A stretch of DNA of 64,000 bases from NCBI GenBank assembly GCA_000620185.1, contig JHVO01000014.1, positions 1-64,000 of the forward strand. Direction: 5' to 3'. Below are positions 1 to 8,238 of the stretch, piece after piece. A program made the position numbers and the translations under genes. Every line of letters starts with the position of its first letter. Positions within the stretch are counted from its first letter, which is position 1. Under the pieces are notes generated by a model, which saw only the letters and a program-made list of their open reading frames with translations, was not told the DNA's origin and ran no database searches. This stretch comes from Geodermatophilaceae bacterium URHB0062 (lineage in GTDB: Bacteria; Actinomycetota; Actinomycetes; Mycobacteriales; Geodermatophilaceae).

Positions 1-27
1 CGGGACTGCCCAGACTTCAGTTGACTC
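1..27. repeat. Left terminal inverted repeat of the IS3 element
   Basis: The reverse complement of 1-27 matches 1257-1283 at 23 of 27 positions; the outermost 11 bases (CGGGACTGCCC on this strand) are identical. The repeat might extend beyond the window. Confidence 0.8.
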
Positions 28-43
28 TGGCGGGTAGGTGCGG

Positions 44-910
44 TCAGGCCGCGTGAGCGGCCTGGGTCAGTGTCTCGAACTCGATGGGGGTCATGCGGCC
101 GAGGGTGTCTTGGCGTCGGCGGCGGTGATAGGTCTTCTCGATCCAGATGACGATCGCCAGGCGCAATTCCTCGCGGGTCTGCCAGCGCCGCCGGCGGTTG
201 AGGACGTTCTTCTGCAGCAGGCTGAAGAACGACTCCATCGCGGCGTTGTCCGCGCAGGCCCCGACCCGGCCCATGGACCCGCGCAGCTGAGCAGCCCGCA
301 ACGCGCGCACGTAGGCGTGGGACCGGAACTGGCTGCCGCGGTCGGAGTGCACGATCGCGCCGACCGAGCCGCGCAGCGCGAGCGCGTTGTGCAGCGCGTT
401 GACCGCGAGCTCGGAGGTCATCCGCTCGCCAATGGAGTAGCCCACGATGCGCCTTGAACAGGCGTCCTTGACCGCGCAGAGGTAGAGCTTGCCTTCGGCG
501 GTGGGGTGCTCGGTGATGTCGGTGAGCCAGAGCCGATTTGGCGCCGGCGCGGTGAACTCGCGCAACACCAGGTCATCGTGCACGGGCGGTCCTGGCTTGC
601 GATTCAGGCCCCGTTTGCGGGAATGCACCGACCACAGCCGCGCCGCTGTGCAGAGCCGATTGACCCGGTTGCGGGAGGCCCGCACGCCCTGCTCGGCGAG
701 CTCGTCGGCGATGAACCGATAGCCGAACTCCGGGTCGTCGTGGTGGATGCCGATGGCGGCGTTGATCAGGTGGGCGTCGTCCCAGTCGCGCTGGCTGACC
801 GGCGCCGCCTGCCACTTGTAGAAGGCCTGCTTGGAGAAGCCGAGCACCCGGCAGGTCACCGCGACGGGGATCTTCTCGACGGCGAGCTCGTGGACCAGCG
901 GGTACATCAT
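44..910 (-). CDS. IS3 transposase OrfB (DDE integrase core)
   Basis: The protein has 288 residues. The N-terminal HTH_21-like region (about 1-100) precedes an rve integrase core with an intact catalytic triad: D in LWLTDIT, D in HSDRGSQF and E in NAAMESFF. The C terminus has the usual YHRRRRQDTLGRMTP pattern. It catalyses strand transfer, probably as an OrfAB fusion made by frameshifting at 910-916. No truncation or internal stop is seen. Confidence 0.92.
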   Translation of the reverse strand: MMYPLVHELAVEKIPVAVTCRVLGFSKQAFYKWQAAPVSQRDWDDAHLINAAIGIHHDDPEFGYRFIADELAEQGVRASRNRVNRLCTAARLWSVHSRKRGLNRKPGPPVHDDLVLREFTAPAPNRLWLTDITEHPTAEGKLYLCAVKDACSRRIVGYSIGERMTSELAVNALHNALALRGSVGAIVHSDRGSQFRSHAYVRALRAAQLRGSMGRVGACADNAAMESFFSLLQKNVLNRRRRWQTREELRLAIVIWIEKTYHRRRRQDTLGRMTPIEFETLTQAAHAA

Positions 911-1215
911 TTTGGGAGGACGTCGCGCGCGAAATACGCCGTCGCGCGGCGCAGGATCTCGTTCTCCTGCTCCAGTTGCTTGGCGCGCCGACGGAGCTCA
1001 CGGTTCTCGGCCTCGAGATCGCCGGCGGAACCGGCTGCGCCGGCGGATGGGGTCGGCCCGGAAACGCCGTCGTCCCGGTCGGCGATCTTCAGCCACCGGG
1101 CGAGGCAGGACTCGGAGACCCCGAAGCTCCTCGCGACCTGGGCGATCGACTGGTCGCCCTGCCGGGCGACCGCGATCACGTCACGCCGGAACTCCTTGGG
1201 GAACGGCTTGGGCAC
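907..1215 (-). CDS. IS3 transposase OrfA (helix-turn-helix subunit)
   Basis: The protein has 102 residues. The N terminus (about 1-55) is a helix-turn-helix of the IS3/IS911 OrfA type: PKEFRRDVI, then IAQVARSFGVSESCLARWL. It is followed by a leucine-zipper-like stretch (about 68-95, LEAENRELRRRAKQLEQENE) that normally drives multimerisation. OrfA binds the element ends and, through a -1 frameshift, supplies the N terminus of the OrfAB transposase. Its stop overlaps the orfB start by 4 bases. Confidence 0.9.
   Translation of the reverse strand: MPKPFPKEFRRDVIAVARQGDQSIAQVARSFGVSESCLARWLKIADRDDGVSGPTPSAGAAGSAGDLEAENRELRRRAKQLEQENEILRRATAYFARDVLPK
910..916 (-). other. -1 programmed frameshift heptamer between orfA and orfB
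   Basis: Read on the minus strand the sequence is CCCAAAA, in orfA frame C CCA AAA directly before the TGA stop. This is the canonical X XXY YYZ slippery form. After a -1 slip the next codon is the ATG of orfB. IS3-family elements are known to make OrfAB this way. Confidence 0.75.
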
Positions 1216-1256
1216 GGTGCTGATCCTTCCAGCGAGGCCGCAGCCTCACAGGTAAG

Positions 1257-1283
1257 GAGTCAACCGAACTGGGGGCAGTCCCG
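1257..1283. repeat. Right terminal inverted repeat of the IS3 element
   Basis: It pairs with 1-27 (23 of 27 matches), ends in GGGCAGTCCCG, and lies about 40 bases upstream of the orfA start. Confidence 0.8.
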
Positions 1284-1371
1284 CCTGACACTTCCATCGC
1301 GGCCGCGCTCGACCGGGCGGTCGAAGAGCTCTTAGCCACAGCGAAAATCCACCAGCCGGAAGGTGCAACAC

Positions 1372-2160
1372 ATGTCATGGGGGCCTGATCCCATCTCGGC
1401 CGAGTTGATCGGCGACAGCGGGCCCTGGATTTGGGAGCTGCCTACGCTCGTCCGGGCCCTCAACGACCCGCGCGGCCCCTGGTCGCCACCTCACGCGCCG
1501 TGGCTGCCCGGCGGGCGGTCGGACGAATTCGCCAAGGCCATCGCCTACTGGGCGCCGCTGACCACGCTCGCCTATGGGGTGTTGGGGTGGGCGCAACCCG
1601 ACCTCGGCGTACAGCGCTGGCTGGCCGTGGGACGACCGACGGACACTGCCGAGCTCATGGTCCTGGACCACTGGTGGGGAGAGCACGCGCTGGCCCTTAC
1701 TGCGTGGGCCCAACGGTCGGAGGCACCAGCAGTCTATGCGCGGACCATCAACGAGCGTCTGGGCGGCGCGAAGGCGACACCGGAGCCCACACAGACGGTG
1801 CGGGTCCAACCGGAGTGGGACCACATGGCCAACATCAGTGACGGCATGCATCTGGGCCACATCCTCGACCACCTCCTCGGCCCCGGGCTCGACGACAGCG
1901 GAGTTACCGGGTCCCTGCTGCACGCTTCCCCCACGGGCGCGCACCCAGAGGCCAGCCTCGTGCTGGACACTTACTGCGGCTGGTACGCCAAGCTGGCCGG
2001 GCGCGGCAAGGGTCTGCCACACCGCCCCGATGGCCGCTCTTGGCGGGTACACGTCACGATCAAGCCGGTCGGCTACCTCGGGATGTTTCGGCGATCACGC
2101 GAAACCGGCCGGTGGTTCGCCGGGCGACACGCTCACCACCTGCTTGGCTGGCCCCGCTGA
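1372..2160 (+). CDS. Hypothetical protein of unknown family
   Basis: The protein has 262 residues if it starts at the ATG at 1372, which has GGAAGG eight bases upstream; an in-frame GTG lies at 1363. I do not recognise a family. It is rich in Trp, Pro and His, has no signal peptide, membrane segment or nucleotide-binding motif, and looks like a soluble globular protein. Codon use is less GC-biased at third positions than the genes after 24 kb, in line with the rest of the island. It stands alone between the IS element and a convergent helicase-nuclease. A shorter frame runs antisense inside it, but this strand has the better ribosome site. Confidence 0.6.
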   Translation: MSWGPDPISAELIGDSGPWIWELPTLVRALNDPRGPWSPPHAPWLPGGRSDEFAKAIAYWAPLTTLAYGVLGWAQPDLGVQRWLAVGRPTDTAELMVLDHWWGEHALALTAWAQRSEAPAVYARTINERLGGAKATPEPTQTVRVQPEWDHMANISDGMHLGHILDHLLGPGLDDSGVTGSLLHASPTGAHPEASLVLDTYCGWYAKLAGRGKGLPHRPDGRSWRVHVTIKPVGYLGMFRRSRETGRWFAGRHAHHLLGWPR

Positions 2161-2414
2161 GTCGGAGCGCCGGATACCAAGTCCGTTCACATACACCGAC
2201 ATGGCTTAGCGCGGCGGGCGGCCACGCATCGGTGGCGACGACGCCCGCGAAGCCAGCGGATTGCCCTGGACGTCCTTGGTGGATGTCGCTGCAGAAAGTG
2301 CCATCGGCAGTGCAGTCGAGTCCTTCCGACACCCGAATCGCACACAGGAGGGATTACCGGAACGAATTCGCTCGAGGTTGCCCGGCAAGCCCCGATCGGC
2401 TGCGATTCGACAAC

Positions 2415-5400
2415 TCAGCCCACGTCGTATCCCAGCTCGGATAGGCGTGCACGAGCTGTCTCGAGCTCTCGCCGCATGAAGAGCCTCCGGTAGGCGGGAT
2501 CGAGCACGGCGGACTCAAGGCTGTACTCGAGCAGTCCTAGCTCCCAGAGGCGTGACAGCCCCTCGTGGACTTGTGAGTCGAAGAGCAGGCGGCGCGCAGT
2601 GGCCCAGCCACCGTGCTTCGCCAACATCTGCTGGTAGTACCCGGGGCGGTAACCGCTCCGGCGGGTCACCTCTTGCACATCAGCCTGCAGCCGCTGCCCA
2701 AACTGAGCCCGAAGTGCCTCCATCTCGTTGACCGTCAACGGCCACTGGCTGTCGCCCAGGTCCGCCTTTGCACTGCCTGCTGAGAGCGGCCGCGTCGACG
2801 GCTGGATGCGCTCCTGGGAACGCGAGGCTGGCGCCTCTCCGTAGGGAGCCGCGGCGTGATCCAACTCCTCGATGCCCGGCGTGCTGGCGTCCGACTGGGT
2901 CGTTTTCCCGTTCGCGGCCAACACATAGTGCGTCCCGCGCTTGGCGCCTCGTTGCTCGAGAAGCCCCTGGTCTGTAAGCGCCGCAAGGACGCGACGAGCG
3001 TCTTCTCGATCGATGCTGAGCAGCTGACGTACCAGCTCGTTCGTGAGCGGACCTCGTTCCGCGAGCTGAAGGACGAGCTGCGCGTGGTCATCGTCGAAGG
3101 TGCGGCTGGCAGAACCAGGGCTACGACGTATTACGGCGTCAGTGTCCGTCCGAGCAGCAACGCCCGACCCAGGCAGCACGTAGTGAGTGCCTTTCGTCGC
3201 CCCTCGCTTCTCAAGAAATCCCGCGTGCGCCAAGGCGTTGAGCACGCGCCGACCCTCGTCGGAACTGACGCCAAGGAACTGACGCACGACCTCGTTGGTC
3301 AACGCACCGTCCGTCGCCAATTCGAGAACGAGGAGTCGCGTCTCCTCATCCACTGCTCCAGACGAACCCGCAGTGCGCGGGGTAGCTGGAACCGGCCGGA
3401 CGGCCGGCTGCCCACTCGGCGGTAGCGCTTCCGTTCGCGGCTGGGCCGGTGCCGCAGTCCGCGTCAGCTCTCCCGGGATCGGCGCTCTTGTGGTCGGCAA
3501 GACCCGAGTAGTCGTGTCGACGGCTGCCCGCGCCATCGGCACGCTGGGCGGTTCCTCGTCGAGCTCCTCGAGTTCGGTCTCCGCGTCGTCCTCATTGGCG
3601 GGCAGATCCTGCGGCGTCCAGTCCACCGAGGTCTCGCCGTCCGTCGTGATGCGCGCGGGCCCGCTGCCGCGCTTGTCGAGCGTGACCCAGAGGTCGGCGA
3701 GCGCGCCCTCCGGATCCAGGTAGTACCTCGACTCGCGGATCCGCCAGAACTGCCAGCCGCAGCGCCGCAGCTCCAGCTCGCGTGCGAAGTCGCTGGAGAC
3801 CTGCTCAGGGGAGCTGTGCCATGCGTCCCCGTCGCACTCGACCGCCAGCTTTCCCTGGGCACCTGTGACCACGAGATCGATGCGCCGCCCGTTGACCTCA
3901 ACCTGCGGCGTCACGTGGTAGCCCCGCTGCTGGATGCGCCGGAACACGCGCTGCTCAAACAAGCTGTCGAAGTCCGGGTGCCGCTCGTTCTCCGGCACGT
4001 CGTCCGGCATCGGGGCCGCCGCCGCGACCGGCATCGAGGTCATGTACGAGAGCAGCTGGGATCGCAGGTCGTCCTTGCGGAGCTGGTCGGCCATGACGGA
4101 GTGGAACAGCCACAGCTGATCGCGGGCGCGAGACGCCGCGACGTTGTACGAACGCTGGGCGTCCAGCCGGGTCTGGGACGCGCGCTTGTGGTCGGGCGCC
4201 GTCACGAGGCTCAGCAGGATGACGTCCCGCTCATCGCCCTGGAAGTCCGGCGCCGTGCCGATCCGGATGTTGCGACGCTCCCACTCCTCCGGCTCGACCC
4301 GGCTGAGCAGTGCTTCGCGGATGACGTCGACCTGCGCGTGCCCCTGGAGGACGACCACGCCGAAGGTCTTCTCGTCGTAGGCCGGGTCCTGCAGGCACCC
4401 CACCAGCGCATCGACGATCGCCTCGGCCTCGACCTCGTTGCGCAGCGACGAGTTGGCCCCCTCGATGTACGCCCCCGGGACGAACGTCGCCTTCAACGGC
4501 TGCAGCCGGTCGGCCCCGTGCTGCCGGACCGGGACGAGCGGAGCATCGCGGTAGAACATCTGCGACGACCACGTGATGATCTCCGGCATGCACCGGAAGT
4601 GCTCACGCAACCGGATGACCTGACCGAATCGCGTCCGGAGGATGGAAAAGACGCTCGATCGCGGGGTGAAGGTCGACCGCAGGTAGTTCGGGACGTCGGG
4701 AAGCATCGTGTCGAGTCGGTCGAAGACCTTGTCCAGGGCCCCGTGCTTCACCTCGGACGGCGTGCACTGCTTGTCGTCACCGACGACGATCACGCGCGGC
4801 GCCAGCCACAGCAAGAACAGGTTCTCGATGCCGACCTGGCTCGCCTCGTCGACGATCACGACGTCGAAGGCACTCTGGCGCGGCGGGATGGAGGCCAGCA
4901 CCTCCTGCAGCGGCATGACCCACGCCGGGACGGCCTCCTGGGCGGCGCTCATCGCCTCGCGCGCGGCCAGGCGGTAACGCTGGGCGTACTTGCCGCTGCC
5001 CTTGCCGACGTTGGCCATGCTGTCGCGGTATGCCTGGAGCGCGGTCACCTGGGTCGCGTTCATGCGCCCCAGGCAGGCCTTCCACGCCTGCTGGGCAGCA
5101 AGCTCAGCGGTCAGTTTGGCGATGTCCCGATCCACCGCGGCGAGGTCGCGATCGAGCGCGTCCTCGCGGCCTGGTGCGGTCCGCTCACGGACGAACGTCG
5201 CAGCGCAGGCCCAGCTCCAGGCGTCATCGAGCTGTGCGAGCCGCTCGATCCAGACGTCGTCGCGCATCGACTCGCGGAGCAACGCCAAGAGGGCGGGGAC
5301 TGCGGTGCTGAGCCGCTGTGACAACTCGTCGCACCGCAGCTGAGCCCGGCGTTCGCGGCCCGCGAGCCCCAGATCGTGGAGCGCCGCCTCGAAGGTCTGA

Positions 5401-8018
5401 GCCTCGGCTCGCCGGAGCGCCTCCACCGCCGCTTCAAGCTCTGGTGGACGCTGAGCGCGCTCGACGGTCGACTCGAGGGCGGTCGCCTGTCGCGCCAGCT
5501 CATCGGAGGCACGCCGGGCGATCTCGACGTCGGCGAAGACCGTGGCGACGTCGACGAAGGTGCGAACGCCCTGGGTGGTGACGAGGTCGACCTGGGGCAT
5601 CGCCGGGATGCGGATGAGAGCGGTGCCCAGCCGGTCACGGGCCGCGCGGAGCGCCTCGATCGCCTCGATCGTCTGGACGACGCGGTGGGCATGCGAGACC
5701 TGGAACGCTCGCGGGCCGGGGACCCCACCGGGGATCTGGACCATCGCGGTGGCCGAGGCGAACGCGTGCAACCGGGCCAGCGTTGAGAGGTGCAGTGCAA
5801 CCAGGTGCGCCTGCTCGGCCGTCGTCGCCGGCTGGCCGTCGACGGAAGCGCCCGACAGGTACGGCTCGGCCGCCTTCTGCTGATCGCTCTTGAACAGCTT
5901 CTTCAGCGCACCGCCGTCCTGCAGGTAGCGCGCGAGGTTGGCGAAGACCTGCGCGACCGGTGACGGTGGGGCGTCGCTGGCGACCTGGACATCGCGAAAG
6001 CCGATCTCGGCATTCATCGCCTGGGCATCGTCGACGAGCTGACGCGCCTGTCTCACCTGCTGCCAGAGCAGTTCGTTGTCCCTGCGCAGGACGCTGTGGA
6101 GGACCGGCATCGCCCAGGAGGCGTCGACCCCCGACGACAGGCCCGCGATCCCGTCGCGGATTTCACCGCAGACACGGATGAGCTCGGCGAGCGTTCCGGC
6201 GTCGAGCTGGCCGAGGACGTCAGCCAGTGGTCCGGACTGCCCGGCGCGTGCGGCCTCCCCACGCGCAACGTCCTTGGCGAGCCGGCGCACCACCTGCACG
6301 TCCGGAATGGCCCCGGCCGGTGGCAGCGACTGTTCGCGGCGTCGGCGGCGGACGTCGGTGTCGCCGGGAAGCTCTCGGCGGAGCTCCTCGAACTCGGACA
6401 CCGTGAGCGGCAGCGAGCCCGCGGCTGGTACCGGCATCCATCCGTGTTCAGCCTGCGCGGCCGCCACCCGCTCGGCGATCCGGGCCAGCGTGCCGTCGTA
6501 TCCCGGGGCGACCTCCGGGTGCTGGTAGGTCTCGGCCTCGCGCAGGGAGCGGATCTCCTCCAGGATGCCGGCCCGCCGCGTCCGCGACTGATGCAGCTTT
6601 CCGGTGAGGTCGTCGATGACCCGCTGCGCACGAGCCGGGTTGTAGGAGGAGTGCTCGGCGGCGAGACGGCTCACGCTCCTGCTCAGCTCCAGCGAACCGC
6701 CCCGGCTGGCATCGGTGATGGAGACGCAGAGCTCCTGCATCTCCGAAGGCAACTTGTCCCGGAGGACCTTGAGCGCCTGGGCCTTCTCACTCGTGACGAG
6801 CACCCGCTGGCCGCGAGCGAGCAGGGCCGACATCAGGTTGGCGATGGTGTGCGTCTTGCCGGTGCCCGGGGGACCTTCGACGACGACGCCCGTGTCGTCG
6901 CGCAGGCGGTGGATGATCTGCCCCTGCTCTTCGTTCGCGGGCAGCGGGAACAGCGGGTCGTCGGCCACGTCCACACCGGCGGTCGCCCCGGTGGCCTCCA
7001 GCCAGGCCACACGGTCCTCGGCCTCGATCGACTCCACCAGCTGCGCGAGACCGAGGGGAACGGCCTCGCCGGCGTCGGCGAGGGTCCGCTGGATGTCGTT
7101 GTAGTACTCCTGGAGCGCGTAGGCCCCGCGTCGCCTCAGGACGATCGCTGGCGAGGGCGACAACGATGCCTTCCTCCCCGCCGCCGGGGCCCAACCCTCC
7201 GCGGTCTCGACCGGCGCGAGTACCGCACGGGTGGCCCACTCCTTGAGGAAGGTCAGCGCGTTGTCGCTGGCCGGACGGACGTCGAGCTCGCTGATGCGTG
7301 CTCGCAGCGCAGCCGTCCCGCCGTCGTCGAAGAAGTCGAGGCCAGCAAGGACCCGAGCATCCTCCAATGCCGTCGCCGCGGACGGGTCGAGCTTGACCAC
7401 CACGTCGCCGGTCTCGATCTCGATGTCCACCGTCACGCGGTGGGCGAGCACGTGCGTGCGGACGTCGTGGTCGGGCAGGTGCAGGAGGCCGCCGGCGACG
7501 ACAGCCTCGACGCTCTCGGGGTTCTCCAGCGTCTGCTGCCGCATGGTTCGGAGCCGGTCATAGGTCCGGTGCAGAAGTCGCTGCGGGCGATCGCGTGCCG
7601 CCCAGCGCTGCCATTCCGGCAGCCACGCGTCGTACGCCAGCGCGATCTCCGGCCGCTCGTCCAGCCGTACCCGGTTGCCCTCTTCGTCCGCTCCCTCCGA
7701 CCGCAATCTCGGCGCATCCAGAGCGCTGTTGTCCCGCTCCGACACCGGCACCCAGCCCTGCAGCAACGACGGGAGCGCCGGCGGAGGCTCGAGGACGACC
7801 CGAGGCAACCGCAGCAGGGCTCCCCCCGCAGCGGCCTCCGCATCCACCGCCGCCAGTTCCCGTACCTCGTCGAGCCAGAGGTGGTCGAGGTGCCCGGTCA
7901 CCTGGCGCACCGGGACGGCCCGAGCGGTTACCAGGTCCTTGAGGAACTGGATGAGGCGGTTGACCTTGTCCTTGAGGACCGGGTCGGTTGCGCGGGTGGC
8001 AGCAGGCGCCGTGGTCAA
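2415..8018 (-). CDS. Giant SF1 helicase with Vsr/DUF559-type nuclease and tandem winged helices
   Basis: The protein has 1,867 residues and starts at a TTG with GGGGAGAA three bases upstream. After a roughly 370-residue N-terminal region it has a Walker A (VEGPPGTGKT, about 382-391), a long coiled-coil-rich insertion, Walker B (VVIVDEASQ, about 1050), and motifs V/VI (FQGDERDVILLSLV about 1263; YNVAASRARDQLWLF about 1297), which define an Upf1/Dna2-like SF1 helicase. A nuclease of the REase_MTES_1575/Vsr kind follows at about 1345-1450, with RRIDLVV and AVECDGDAWH as likely metal-binding residues. About residues 1552-1615 and 1636-1702 are two similar winged-helix repeats ending in RGxKxGTHYVL. 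Such helicase-nucleases are common in phage-defence islands; that role is inferred. It diverges from the helicase operon at 8239. Confidence 0.9.
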   Translation of the reverse strand: MTTAPAATRATDPVLKDKVNRLIQFLKDLVTARAVPVRQVTGHLDHLWLDEVRELAAVDAEAAAGGALLRLPRVVLEPPPALPSLLQGWVPVSERDNSALDAPRLRSEGADEEGNRVRLDERPEIALAYDAWLPEWQRWAARDRPQRLLHRTYDRLRTMRQQTLENPESVEAVVAGGLLHLPDHDVRTHVLAHRVTVDIEIETGDVVVKLDPSAATALEDARVLAGLDFFDDGGTAALRARISELDVRPASDNALTFLKEWATRAVLAPVETAEGWAPAAGRKASLSPSPAIVLRRRGAYALQEYYNDIQRTLADAGEAVPLGLAQLVESIEAEDRVAWLEATGATAGVDVADDPLFPLPANEEQGQIIHRLRDDTGVVVEGPPGTGKTHTIANLMSALLARGQRVLVTSEKAQALKVLRDKLPSEMQELCVSITDASRGGSLELSRSVSRLAAEHSSYNPARAQRVIDDLTGKLHQSRTRRAGILEEIRSLREAETYQHPEVAPGYDGTLARIAERVAAAQAEHGWMPVPAAGSLPLTVSEFEELRRELPGDTDVRRRRREQSLPPAGAIPDVQVVRRLAKDVARGEAARAGQSGPLADVLGQLDAGTLAELIRVCGEIRDGIAGLSSGVDASWAMPVLHSVLRRDNELLWQQVRQARQLVDDAQAMNAEIGFRDVQVASDAPPSPVAQVFANLARYLQDGGALKKLFKSDQQKAAEPYLSGASVDGQPATTAEQAHLVALHLSTLARLHAFASATAMVQIPGGVPGPRAFQVSHAHRVVQTIEAIEALRAARDRLGTALIRIPAMPQVDLVTTQGVRTFVDVATVFADVEIARRASDELARQATALESTVERAQRPPELEAAVEALRRAEAQTFEAALHDLGLAGRERRAQLRCDELSQRLSTAVPALLALLRESMRDDVWIERLAQLDDAWSWACAATFVRERTAPGREDALDRDLAAVDRDIAKLTAELAAQQAWKACLGRMNATQVTALQAYRDSMANVGKGSGKYAQRYRLAAREAMSAAQEAVPAWVMPLQEVLASIPPRQSAFDVVIVDEASQVGIENLFLLWLAPRVIVVGDDKQCTPSEVKHGALDKVFDRLDTMLPDVPNYLRSTFTPRSSVFSILRTRFGQVIRLREHFRCMPEIITWSSQMFYRDAPLVPVRQHGADRLQPLKATFVPGAYIEGANSSLRNEVEAEAIVDALVGCLQDPAYDEKTFGVVVLQGHAQVDVIREALLSRVEPEEWERRNIRIGTAPDFQGDERDVILLSLVTAPDHKRASQTRLDAQRSYNVAASRARDQLWLFHSVMADQLRKDDLRSQLLSYMTSMPVAAAAPMPDDVPENERHPDFDSLFEQRVFRRIQQRGYHVTPQVEVNGRRIDLVVTGAQGKLAVECDGDAWHSSPEQVSSDFARELELRRCGWQFWRIRESRYYLDPEGALADLWVTLDKRGSGPARITTDGETSVDWTPQDLPANEDDAETELEELDEEPPSVPMARAAVDTTTRVLPTTRAPIPGELTRTAAPAQPRTEALPPSGQPAVRPVPATPRTAGSSGAVDEETRLLVLELATDGALTNEVVRQFLGVSSDEGRRVLNALAHAGFLEKRGATKGTHYVLPGSGVAARTDTDAVIRRSPGSASRTFDDDHAQLVLQLAERGPLTNELVRQLLSIDREDARRVLAALTDQGLLEQRGAKRGTHYVLAANGKTTQSDASTPGIEELDHAAAPYGEAPASRSQERIQPSTRPLSAGSAKADLGDSQWPLTVNEMEALRAQFGQRLQADVQEVTRRSGYRPGYYQQMLAKHGGWATARRLLFDSQVHEGLSRLWELGLLEYSLESAVLDPAYRRLFMRRELETARARLSELGYDVG

Positions 8019-8081
8019 GCGTTCTCCCCGTGGTACGAGCTCAGCGACGAGGCGGATCGCGCTCGCACCGTCACGTTAGGT

Positions 8082-8107
8082 GGGACCTACGACACGAACC
8101 AGGTCCC
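8082..8107. promoter_or_regulatory. Inverted repeat in the divergent intergenic region (candidate operator)
   Basis: GGGACCT (8082-8088) and AGGTCCC (8101-8107) form a perfect 7-base inverted repeat with a 12-base spacer. It sits in the 220-base gap between the two divergent helicase genes, 64 bases from the leftward start and about 130 from the rightward start. The spacing suits a dimeric regulator on one DNA face. No clear -10 or -35 element could be assigned. Confidence 0.4.
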
Positions 8108-8238
8108 GAATGTGCAAGTTCGCCCCGTCCGTCACGACTGCCACACGCACGGGTGACGGCACATGCCGACGTCGCGGGAATCGTCGGGCTGGTGACCTAG
8201 CGTCAGAAGGTCGCGGCCCACTCGCACTCGGGAGATGC

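Larger units (their letters stand above)
1..1283 (-). mobile_element. IS3-family insertion sequence, complete
   Basis: Two overlapping genes (orfA 907-1215, orfB 44-910) read leftwards between imperfect 27-base terminal inverted repeats at 1-27 and 1257-1283 that match at 23 of 27 positions. The transposase keeps all DDE residues and a canonical slippery heptamer lies at the gene junction, so the element looks able to move. The left end coincides with the window start, so the target-site duplication cannot be checked. It marks the left edge of an island rich in helicases and nucleases. Confidence 0.9.

Noticed and set aside
6096-8156. 686-codon open frame on the plus strand opposite the helicase-nuclease
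   Set aside because: It lies wholly antisense to a gene with clear helicase and nuclease motifs, has no domain and shows reverse-strand codon composition typical of high-GC shadow frames.
8080-8238. N-terminal 53-codon extension of the double helicase
   Set aside because: The paralogue begins with the same coiled coil just after its start, a ribosome site stands before the ATG at 8239, and the extension would cover the inverted repeat at 8082-8107.
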